A stretch of 12,062 nucleotides of DNA. It comes from CAVXAE01 sp044225565 (GTDB taxonomy: Bacteria > Pseudomonadota > Gammaproteobacteria > Steroidobacterales > Steroidobacteraceae). The notes beneath the pieces are model-generated. The model saw only the letters and a program-made list of their open reading frames with translations, was not told where the DNA came from and ran no database searches. The stretch lies in NCBI GenBank assembly GCA_044225565.1, contig JBGAIL010000153.1, positions 1-12,062 of the forward strand, given 5' to 3'. Each line of letters starts with the position of its first letter. The first letter of the stretch is position 1. The translations under genes were made by a program, and so were the position numbers. This document shows, one piece after another, positions 1-6,136 of the stretch.

Positions 1-446
1 GGGCCTACGTGCTTCTCCACCACCATCGGCACGACCAGCGCCGCATGCCCCGAGCCGAGCCCGCGGCTTTCCGAGCCGGTGGGTAGCGAGAGCTCGGGGA
101 TCAGCGCGAAGCCGACGCCGTGCGGCGTCTCGTCCGCGACCCGCCATTTGAGCTCGAGCGTGCTGTCGGCGAGGCCTTCGTGGGTGGTGCCGTCGCGCCC
201 CACTTTCCGGTAGCCGGTGCCCACCTCGAACTCGAGATTGCCCGTGACGGGAAAGGCCACCGCCAGCTTCGGCGTGATCCACGTCTGCTTGCTCGACGTG
301 TCGCGATACTCGAACGCGGATTTCACCTCGATGTCCTCGGCGGTACCGGTGGAGTCCACCTGGAACGGCGAGGCCATCGCGGAGCCTGCTGCAATCAGGG
401 CGGCGGCGCAGGCCGCCGCCCCGAGCTTCTTCGCAGAGCCGCGCAT
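1..446 (-). CDS. Outer-membrane beta-barrel/transporter-like protein (N-terminal 148 residues, runs off left edge)
   Basis: The gene starts at an ATG at 446-444, three bases beyond the stop of the upstream PepSY gene, so the two form an operon. Residues 1-25 look like a signal peptide: basic start, an Ala-rich hydrophobic core, then a SAMA-S cleavage site. The mature part alternates polar and hydrophobic residues like beta-strands (WITPKLAVAFPVTG, LEFEVGTGYRKVG, STLELKWRV). It also has a PELSLPTGSESRGLGSG segment (residues 117-133), typical of the outer-membrane transporter family described as 'MetA-pathway of phenol degradation' (PF13557-like). It probably sits in the outer membrane as a channel or porin-like protein; the substrate cannot be told. 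The C-terminal part lies outside the window. Signal peptide and barrel character are seen; family membership is a judgement from motif memory. Expression is probably shared with the PepSY gene and controlled from the divergent region at 849-971. Confidence 0.7.
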   Translation of the reverse strand, partial: MRGSAKKLGAAACAAALIAAGSAMASPFQVDSTGTAEDIEVKSAFEYRDTSSKQTWITPKLAVAFPVTGNLEFEVGTGYRKVGRDGTTHEGLADSTLELKWRVADETPHGVGFALIPELSLPTGSESRGLGSGHAALVVPMVVEKHVG

Positions 447-449
447 CGC

Positions 450-848
450 TCAGTCGTCGATCTTGCGTGAGAGGATCTCGCCGCTGCGGCGGTCCACCAC
501 CAGCTCCACCTCGCGGTTGGAGCTGTCGCGTCCTTCCACTTCGACGATGCGGTCCTTCACCTCGATCTCGGTGACGCGGACGCCCGTCGCGGTGACGCGG
601 CGCTCGATCTCGGTGAGGCTGAGGAACGTGCCGCCGTCCGGAGTGCTCTTGGCCGGCTGAGCTGCAGCGGCAGGAGCATCCGCGGTGCTGGTCGCAGGGC
701 TGGCCGTGCGCTCCACTGCGGACTGTTGCTGAGCCCACGCCGGCTCGGCGAAGATGCCGAGCGTGGCCGCGCTGGCCGCCACGATGAAGGTGGCACCGAG
801 CGCGGCACCCAGCCGGATGGGCAGTTTCTGGAGTCGTCGAATCGTCAT
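450..848 (-). CDS. Secreted PepSY-domain protein
   Basis: A 132-residue protein. A good Shine-Dalgarno (AGGAGA on the minus strand, 860-855) lies 6-7 bases before the ATG at 848 and only 3-4 before the adjoining ATG at 851. I therefore prefer 848, with 851 equally tenable; a longer in-frame start at 875 has no such site. Residues 1-39 are a signal peptide (basic N-terminus, hydrophobic 12-33, cleavage at AWA|QQ). An Ala/Pro-rich linker (about 45-72) follows, then a PepSY-type domain at about 76-130 with the usual ending of alternating strands and VVDRRSGEILSRK. PepSY domains are non-catalytic and, in known cases, inhibit proteases or modulate envelope signalling. It lies just ahead of the barrel gene (3-base gap) and is divergent from a second PepSY gene that leads a two-component operon, so it is plausibly both target and modulator of that system. 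Confidence 0.8.
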   Translation of the reverse strand: MTIRRLQKLPIRLGAALGATFIVAASAATLGIFAEPAWAQQQSAVERTASPATSTADAPAAAAQPAKSTPDGGTFLSLTEIERRVTATGVRVTEIEVKDRIVEVEGRDSSNREVELVVDRRSGEILSRKIDD

Positions 849-906
849 CATGAGTCTCCTCGTAGCGGGAACCACTTCCCTTGCGCCGGAACGTTATGCG
901 ACCTGC

Positions 907-947
907 GCTGACGGGCATCCGGCCCGGCATGTCAGCTTCACGTCAGT
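907..947. promoter_or_regulatory. Candidate response-regulator operator between divergent PepSY genes
   Basis: GTCAGC (931-936), five bases, then GTCAGT (942-947) make a 6-5-6 direct repeat with an 11-base period, the layout of PhoP/OmpR-type boxes. A further GTCAGC lies on the minus strand at 912-907, pointing toward the leftward genes and just ahead of a weak -10-like CATAAC on that strand. The adjacent OmpR-family regulator makes autoregulation of both arms plausible. The repeats are seen; binding is inferred. No strong -35/-10 pair is visible, which would suit activator-dependent promoters. Confidence 0.4.
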
Positions 948-971
948 CCCCCGGGCCCACACTGCTGCCCC

Positions 972-1298
972 ATGAAGAAGTACTGGATCGCCATCGGACT
1001 CGTGTTGATGCTCCTCGTGGGCGCCGGCGCGTTCTTCGTCGGTAACCGGCTCGGCGAGGAGCACGCGCGCGCCAGGCGGCCTGCGGGCATCAACCTGCAG
1101 GGACGGTCCGTCATGGACCTGGGCCTCGCCATCGAGAAGGCCACCGGGCTCGTGCCCGGGGACGTGCTGAAGGTGGAGCTCGAGAACGAGGACGATCGCT
1201 ACATCTACGAGGTGAAGGTGCTCGCGGAGAACGGCCGCGTGCGCGAGATCAAGCTCGATGCGCAGGATGGCTCGCTGATAGAGATCGAGGACGACTGA
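972..1298 (+). CDS. Membrane-anchored PepSY-domain protein
   Basis: A 108-residue protein. Residues 4-24 form one hydrophobic segment (signal anchor or uncleaved signal), then a basic stretch, and a PepSY-like domain at about 48-106: a helix (VMDLGLAIEKATGLVPGDV), then strands (KVELENEDDRYIYEVKVLA) ending in IKLDAQDGSLIEIEDD, the usual PepSY C-terminus. It is the first gene of an operon: its TGA abuts the GTG start of the response-regulator gene, and the kinase follows. No Shine-Dalgarno is visible before the ATG, which lies 24 bases after the candidate operator, so a very short leader or leaderless transcript is possible. The domain probably faces the periplasm, where it could modulate the PhoQ-like sensor. 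That role is inferred from neighbourhood; PepSY genes next to two-component systems are a recurrent arrangement. Confidence 0.82.
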   Translation: MKKYWIAIGLVLMLLVGAGAFFVGNRLGEEHARARRPAGINLQGRSVMDLGLAIEKATGLVPGDVLKVELENEDDRYIYEVKVLAENGRVREIKLDAQDGSLIEIEDD

Positions 1299-1964
1299 GT
1301 GCGCGCGCTCGTCGTCGAGGACGACCCGGCGCTCGCTGCGGACCTTTCCCAGGCCTTGCGCGGTGCCGCATTCGTCGTCGAGATCGCCGCGGACGGTGAA
1401 GACGCCTGGTTCCGCGGGGATGTCGAGGACTACGATCTCGTGGTGCTCGACCTCGGCCTGCCGAAGCTCGACGGCATCTCCGTGCTCAAGCGCTGGCGCT
1501 CGGCCGGACGCAGCTTCCCCGTGCTCATCCTCTCGGCGCGCGGCGACTGGACGGAGAAGGTGGACGGCATCGAAGCCGGCGCGGACGACTACCTCGCCAA
1601 GCCGTTCGAGATGGGCGAGCTCATCGCCCGGGTGCGGGCGCTGGTGCGGCGCGCCGCCGGGCGCGCGTCCGCGGTCCTCGAGATCGGTCGTCTCAAACTC
1701 GATACACGCCGCATGTCGGCCTCCGTGGACGGGCAGCCGCTCAGGCTGTCGCCGCTCGAGTTCAGGTTCATCGACTACCTGGCGCACCAGCCGGGCCGCG
1801 CCGTCTCCGCCGGGGAGCTCGCCGAGCACCTGTACGGCGCCTTCGACGCCGCGGACACGAACGCCATCGAGGCGCTGGTAGTGCGCCTGCGGCGCAAGCT
1901 CGGGCCAGGAGTGATCGAGACGCGCCGCGGGTTCGGCTACCTGCTCGAAGGCAGCGAGGGGTGA
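1299..1964 (+). CDS. OmpR/PhoP-family DNA-binding response regulator
   Basis: A 221-residue two-domain regulator. The receiver domain (about 1-115) has the acidic cluster E7-D8-D9, phospho-acceptor D51 (VVLDLGLPKLDG), S79 and K101 (LAKPFEMGEL), so all key residues are present. The winged-helix domain (about 125-219) ends with the recognition helix (DTNAIEALVVRLRRKL) and the RRGFGYLL wing typical of OmpR/PhoB proteins; overall it is PhoP/QseB-like. It starts with GTG at 1299, right after the TGA of the PepSY gene; GAGG at 1287-1290 serves as ribosome site and translational coupling is likely. Its stop overlaps the kinase GTG by four bases. It should be phosphorylated by that kinase and act on promoters such as the divergent region at 907-947. 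The exact regulon and the signal are unknown. Confidence 0.95.
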   Translation: MRALVVEDDPALAADLSQALRGAAFVVEIAADGEDAWFRGDVEDYDLVVLDLGLPKLDGISVLKRWRSAGRSFPVLILSARGDWTEKVDGIEAGADDYLAKPFEMGELIARVRALVRRAAGRASAVLEIGRLKLDTRRMSASVDGQPLRLSPLEFRFIDYLAHQPGRAVSAGELAEHLYGAFDAADTNAIEALVVRLRRKLGPGVIETRRGFGYLLEGSEG

Positions 1965-3325
1965 GCTCGCCGTCGCTGCGCGTGCGGCTGTTGCTGGGTG
2001 CGGCGGGAGCCATCTTCGCAGCGCTCGCCGTCTCATGGTTCGCGATGACGCTGCTGTTCCAGCGACATATCGAACGCCGCGTGGCGGATGAGCTGCGGCG
2101 GGACGCGCTGCAGCTGGTCGCCAACCTGGTACTGGATCCCGATGGGCGGCCGGTTACGGGCCGTACGCCTTCCGACTCGCGCTTCGTCGAGCCCGCAGGC
2201 GGGCTCTACTGGCAGCTTTCCACGCCGGACGGCGTGCGACGCTCGCAGTCGCTCGGCAATGAAAAACTGCCCGTGCTACCAGGCACGGTGGGTGGCCGCT
2301 GGCGCAAGCACGTGACTGCCGGGCCTTTCGGTCAGCAGATCCTCATCATCGAACGCATGGTCAGGCTCGACAACACGAGCTCGCCCGTGCTCGTCCAGCT
2401 CGCTCATGAGGAAGCCGCCGTGGATCGGGCGACCGACGAGTTCGGGCGCGAGCTCGCGCTGTGGCTGGTGCTGCTGTGGGGCATTCTGGCAGGTGCCGCG
2501 TGGGTGCAAGTGTTGTTGGGGCTTAGGCCACTCGAACGGGTGCGCGAAGAACTGGACCGGCTGCGACACAATCCGAAGGAACGGCTGGGTGCGGAACACC
2601 CGCCGGAGATAGAGCCGCTCACCGCGGCCATCAATGCGCTGGCGGATGCACGCGAGAAAGATCTGTTGGCGGCCCGACGTCGCGCGGCGGATCTCGCGCA
2701 CGCATTGAAGACTCCGCTGGCCGCCCTCTCGGCGCAAAGCCGGCGTGCCCGTGCGGCCGGCGCGGGCGAGGCAGCGGACGGATTGGATCGCGCGATCGCT
2801 GCGGCCAACTCGACCGTCGAGTCTGAACTGGCGCGTGCGCGCGCAGCGACCATCCGGCAATCGGCCGTACGCGCCGAGGTGGAAGCGCTGCCCGTGATCG
2901 AGCGTGTGATCGGCGTCATCGAGCGCACCGATTTTGGGGCAGAGCGGGTCTTCGAGGTTGAAGTGCCGGACACTCTCACCGTGCCGCTGGAGTCGAGCGA
3001 CTTCGCCGAGCTGATGGGCGCACTCATCGAGAACGCAGCGCGGTTCGCGCGCAGGCGCGTGCGGGTCCGGGGGTCCGCACGGCCGGATCTTCAGCTCACC
3101 GTGGAGGATGATGGCCCCGGCCTCGGCTCCGCGCGTGCCGAGGACGCCCTCGCCCGCGGCGGTCGTCTCGATGAGGCCGGCCCCGGCCACGGCTTCGGCC
3201 TTGCGATCGCCCGCGAACTGGTCGACGCTACCGGCGGCACCCTCGGCATGGACACCGCCGAGCTTGGCGGCCTGCGCATCTCCCTCCTCTGGCCAGGAGG
3301 GCCACGGGTACCAGGCGTTGCATGA
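1961..3325 (+). CDS. PhoQ-like sensor histidine kinase
   Basis: A 454-residue membrane kinase. TM1 is at about 9-33 and TM2 at about 164-188, enclosing a periplasmic sensor of roughly 130 residues. A HAMP-like linker follows (RPLERVREELDRLR onward), then an H-box with phospho-acceptor H247 (DLAHALKTPLAALSA), N-box N358 (LIENAARFA), G1 box D383-G387 (EDDGPGLG) and G2 box G409-G413 (GHGFGLAIAREL). All motifs for autophosphorylation and ATP binding are intact. The GTG start overlaps the regulator's stop (GTGA), so the two are translated together at the cytoplasmic membrane. Architecture and length resemble PhoQ, but the sensor region has no acidic patch clear enough to predict Mg2+ sensing. The ligand is unknown; metals, cationic peptides or envelope stress are possibilities inferred from family and PepSY context. 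Confidence 0.93.
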   Translation: MSSPSLRVRLLLGAAGAIFAALAVSWFAMTLLFQRHIERRVADELRRDALQLVANLVLDPDGRPVTGRTPSDSRFVEPAGGLYWQLSTPDGVRRSQSLGNEKLPVLPGTVGGRWRKHVTAGPFGQQILIIERMVRLDNTSSPVLVQLAHEEAAVDRATDEFGRELALWLVLLWGILAGAAWVQVLLGLRPLERVREELDRLRHNPKERLGAEHPPEIEPLTAAINALADAREKDLLAARRRAADLAHALKTPLAALSAQSRRARAAGAGEAADGLDRAIAAANSTVESELARARAATIRQSAVRAEVEALPVIERVIGVIERTDFGAERVFEVEVPDTLTVPLESSDFAELMGALIENAARFARRRVRVRGSARPDLQLTVEDDGPGLGSARAEDALARGGRLDEAGPGHGFGLAIARELVDATGGTLGMDTAELGGLRISLLWPGGPRVPGVA

Positions 3326-3330
3326 GTGGC

Positions 3331-3350
3331 ATGGGTGCCGGACACCGCAT
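3331..3350 (+). terminator. Weak hairpin after the kinase gene
   Basis: ATG-GGTG, a five-base loop, CACC-G-CAT can form a short imperfect hairpin six bases after the kinase stop. There is no T-run after it, so intrinsic termination is doubtful. The 155-base gap to the next gene otherwise holds only a GC-rich hairpin at 3419-3431 and the possible promoter below. Confidence 0.2.
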
Positions 3351-3435
3351 TTCAGGCATTTCGTGCCGGGAAGCGTGAGGGCCCCGGTGGATGGCTGCCG
3401 AATCTGCGACCTGCTTCGCCCGGCGCCCGGGAGCC

Positions 3436-3447
3436 TTTGACTTAAAT
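3436..3447 (+). promoter_or_regulatory. Possible promoter element for the c-di-GMP operon
   Basis: TTTGACTTAAAT is the only AT-rich patch in the gap before the HD-GYP gene. Read as a -10 (TTAAAT, 3442-3447), it would give a transcript start near 3454 and a leader of about 27 bases. Read as a -35 (TTGACT), no matching -10 follows. Weak evidence. Confidence 0.25.
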
Positions 3448-3480
3448 TCCCCGGGTTCTTCCCCGTGGGCCGCTGTATCC

Positions 3481-4773
3481 ATGTCGAAGCAGATCGTCGA
3501 GCTCCCCGTGGAGCACCTCAAGCTCGGGCTCTATGTGTCCAGGCTCGACCGGCCGTGGATCGAGACCCCGTTCCTGTTCCAGGGCTTCGCCGTCTCGGAC
3601 GACCAGGAGCTCGCCGAGCTCAAGCGACTCTGCAAGCGCGTATACGTGGAGGTCTCTGCGGAGGAAGCGAAGGCACTGCGCGAGCTCTCTGCCCAGCCCA
3701 CGGACGGCGCACCCAAGGGAATGGCACAACCCGCGAAGCGGGCGAGCGTGACGCACCTCGCGATGGAAGAGCTCTCGAAGAATCTCACGGCGCGCGTGAA
3801 CCTCGTGCCCGCGAAGGACTCGGTGCCCCTCAAGGACGAGCTGGCCAGCGCCAGGGCGGTGCACGCCGAGGCGAAGCAAGCCGTCACCCAGATGATGGAG
3901 CGGCTGCGCCGCGGCCGGGGCCTCGACGTGCCGCAGCTCGAGAACGTGGTCGAGTCCATGGTCGAGAGCGTGGCCCGCAACCGCGACGCCATGGGCTGGC
4001 TCGCGCGCATGAAGAGCAAGGACGACTACCTCTACCGCCACTCCCTGGCCGCCTCGGTGTGGGCGCTGGCCTTCGGCCGCCATCTCGGTCTCGATAAAGA
4101 GACGCTGAAGGCGCTGGGCCTCGGCGCCATGCTGCTCGATATCGGCAAGACGAAGCTGCCCACCGAGCTGCTGCGCAAGACGGACAGGCCCACCCCCGAC
4201 GAGTGGGCGCAGATCCGCGCGCACGTCGATCACGGCCTCGAGTTCGTGCGCTCCACCCCCGGCATGGACGAGCAGGTGGTGATGATGGTGGCCACCCACC
4301 ACGAGCGCTTCGACGGCGAAGGCTATCCGCAGAAGCTCAAGGCGGACGCCATCCCGCTCATCGGCCGCATCGCCGGCATCGTCGACTGCTACGACGCCAT
4401 GACCTCCGAGCGCCACTACGCGAAGCCGAAGTCCACCTACGACTCGGTGCGCGAGCTCAAGCGCCTCGGCGGCTCCTGGTTCCAGGCCGAGCTCATCGAG
4501 CTCTTCATCCAGGCCGTCGGCGTGTTCCCCACCGGCACCCTGGTGGAGCTCAACACCGGCGAGGTGGGCGTCGTGACCGGACAGAACCGCTTCCGGCGCC
4601 TGCGCCCCGAGGTGATGCTGATCCTCGATGCGCAGAAGCAGCTGCGCAGCGACTTCGTCATCGCCGACCTGCAGGAGCAGGGCGGCGCCGCCGGCGAGAC
4701 CCCTTCGATCTGGATCACGCGCGGCCTCGAGCCCGGCGCCTACGGCATCGACCCCACCGAATATTTCCTCTGA
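3481..4773 (+). CDS. DUF3391 / HD-GYP domain protein with altered HD dyad
   Basis: A 430-residue cytoplasmic protein; I start it at the ATG of MSKQIVELPVEHLKLGLYV because the DUF3391 domain normally begins a few residues before such a motif. An in-frame ATG at 3391 would add 30 residues of no family character, and neither start has a clear ribosome site. DUF3391 covers about 1-130 and HD-GYP about 180-350. Present: H187, K223, H248, H251, H273-H274 and the hallmark HHERFDGEGYP (273-283), and D305 (CYDAMTS). The HD dyad reads L219-D220 (MLLDIGKTKLP) instead of HD; codon CTC at 4135-4137 is one base from His CAC. HD-GYP proteins hydrolyse c-di-GMP at a binuclear metal site that uses this histidine, so activity may be reduced, altered or replaced by a binding role. 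It shares an operon with the EAL gene, 10 bases downstream. Confidence 0.92.
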   Translation: MSKQIVELPVEHLKLGLYVSRLDRPWIETPFLFQGFAVSDDQELAELKRLCKRVYVEVSAEEAKALRELSAQPTDGAPKGMAQPAKRASVTHLAMEELSKNLTARVNLVPAKDSVPLKDELASARAVHAEAKQAVTQMMERLRRGRGLDVPQLENVVESMVESVARNRDAMGWLARMKSKDDYLYRHSLAASVWALAFGRHLGLDKETLKALGLGAMLLDIGKTKLPTELLRKTDRPTPDEWAQIRAHVDHGLEFVRSTPGMDEQVVMMVATHHERFDGEGYPQKLKADAIPLIGRIAGIVDCYDAMTSERHYAKPKSTYDSVRELKRLGGSWFQAELIELFIQAVGVFPTGTLVELNTGEVGVVTGQNRFRRLRPEVMLILDAQKQLRSDFVIADLQEQGGAAGETPSIWITRGLEPGAYGIDPTEYFL

Positions 4774-4783
4774 GCGCTGCCCC

Positions 4784-6052
4784 ATGCCAGCCCTCGCCCT
4801 CGAGCAAGCCAGGGAACGCGGTTATCGAGACCTCCTGGAGATCCTCGACACCGCCGTCCGCGAGGAGGCGGGCTCGCTCGCCGTGCTGCTCATCGAAGTA
4901 TCGAACCTCCCGGAGCTGCATGCGCGCCTCGGCTTCGAGGCGAGCGTCACGCTGATGCGCAATCTCAAGGACCAGTTCGACGCCGCGCTCGCCGGCCGGG
5001 GCACGGTCTCGAGATTCCGTGACGGCACCTTCTGCGTGCTCATCAAGGGCATCCGCAACACCGGCCACGCCCAGCTCGCCGCGGAGAAGCTGTGGCGGAC
5101 GATGGATGAGTCCATGTCGGCGGCCGGCATCCGTGCAGCCGACGCCCACGTGGGAATCGCCTTGCATCCCGTGCACGGCTCCGAGGCTGGCGAGCTGCTT
5201 CGCAAGGCACAGCTTTCTGCCGCCGCAGCGCGGAAGCGTTCCGCGCGCGTGCTGCCATACTCCGACGACTGCGCATCCGAGCTGCTCCAGCACTGGACGC
5301 TCGGCGAAGCTTTTGCCGAAGCGCTCGAAGCGGGCGAGATCTCGATGTTCTACCAGCCCAAGGTGCGCATCGCGGACGCGCGCACTGCAGGCGCGGAAGC
5401 CCTGATGCGCTGGCTCGAGAACGGCAGGCCCGTCGCCAATCCGGACGTGTTCATCCCGCTCGCGGAAGAATCCGGCCTCACGCAGAGCACTACCTGGTAT
5501 GCGCTCAGCAATGCGCTGCGGCAAACGGCCGAGCTCGGCGGCATCAGCGTGGCAGTCAACGTGACGCCCGCGATGCTGCACCATCGCGAGTTCCTGGACA
5601 TGGTGCAGACCGCGGTCACCAACTGGCAGACCCGCCCCGGGCAGCTGACGCTGGAAGTGACCGAAGGAGCGCTCATCGCCGACTTCGAGCAGGCCATCAC
5701 CCGGCTCACGCGGCTGCGCGACCTCGGCATCCGCATCTCCATCGACGATTTCGGCACCGGCTACTCCTCGCTCAGCTACTTCAAGAAGATCCCGGCGAAC
5801 GAGCTGAAGATCGACAAGTCCTTCGTGAGCCGCATGCTGCAGGACGTCGCGGACCGCCGCCTGGTCGAGACCATCGTGACCCTGGCCAGCCAGTTCCGGC
5901 TCGACATCGTGGCCGAGGGCGTCGAGGACCAGGCGACCCTGGACGCGCTCGCCACGATGGGCTGCCACTATGCCCAGGGCTATCTCTTCGCTCCCGCCCT
6001 GAGCTTCGACGGATTCCGCGCCTGGCTCGCACGCGACCGCGGAGCCGCCTGA
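4784..6052 (+). CDS. Degenerate-GGDEF / EAL cyclic-di-GMP phosphodiesterase
   Basis: A 422-residue cytoplasmic protein with no membrane segment. The ATG at 4784, ten bases after the HD-GYP stop, is preferred; longer in-frame starts would lie inside that gene. Residues about 25-160 have a GGDEF fold, but the signature is RDGTF (79-83; RFRDGTFCVL) in place of GGDEF, so diguanylate cyclase activity is not expected. The EAL domain (about 170-415) looks catalytically complete: E205-A206-L207 (AEALMRW), N259 (VNVTP), E291/E294 (LEVTE), DDFGTGYSSL (321-330), K342 (ELKIDKSF), E378 (VAEGVED) and QGYLF (398-402). It should hydrolyse c-di-GMP to pGpG; the dead GGDEF domain may be a GTP- or partner-sensing regulator, as in other such hybrids. 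It is co-transcribed with the HD-GYP protein. Confidence 0.93.
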   Translation: MPALALEQARERGYRDLLEILDTAVREEAGSLAVLLIEVSNLPELHARLGFEASVTLMRNLKDQFDAALAGRGTVSRFRDGTFCVLIKGIRNTGHAQLAAEKLWRTMDESMSAAGIRAADAHVGIALHPVHGSEAGELLRKAQLSAAAARKRSARVLPYSDDCASELLQHWTLGEAFAEALEAGEISMFYQPKVRIADARTAGAEALMRWLENGRPVANPDVFIPLAEESGLTQSTTWYALSNALRQTAELGGISVAVNVTPAMLHHREFLDMVQTAVTNWQTRPGQLTLEVTEGALIADFEQAITRLTRLRDLGIRISIDDFGTGYSSLSYFKKIPANELKIDKSFVSRMLQDVADRRLVETIVTLASQFRLDIVAEGVEDQATLDALATMGCHYAQGYLFAPALSFDGFRAWLARDRGAA

Positions 6053-6136
6053 GCCGGGCACTCCGCGCTGTCGAGGAGGTGGTGCGGCCTGCGGCGAGCT
6101 GGCAAGATCGCCCGCTCTGTCACGGGGGGATGCAGA

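Noticed and set aside
914..930. GGCAT direct repeat (914-918 and 926-930) next to the GTCAGC repeats
   Set aside because: The 12-base period does not fit the 11-base box spacing, and a five-base repeat is likely by chance here.
3419..3431. CCCGG-CGC-CCGGG hairpin before the HD-GYP gene as a terminator
   Set aside because: Short stem with a three-base loop and no T-run; such GC palindromes are frequent at this composition.
3391..3480. Longer N-terminus for the HD-GYP protein starting at 3391
   Set aside because: The extra 30 residues have no family character and would cover the only promoter-like patch in the gap.
3442..4785. Long minus-strand open frame opposite the HD-GYP gene
   Set aside because: Leu/Gly/His-rich composition and no motif; antisense shadow.
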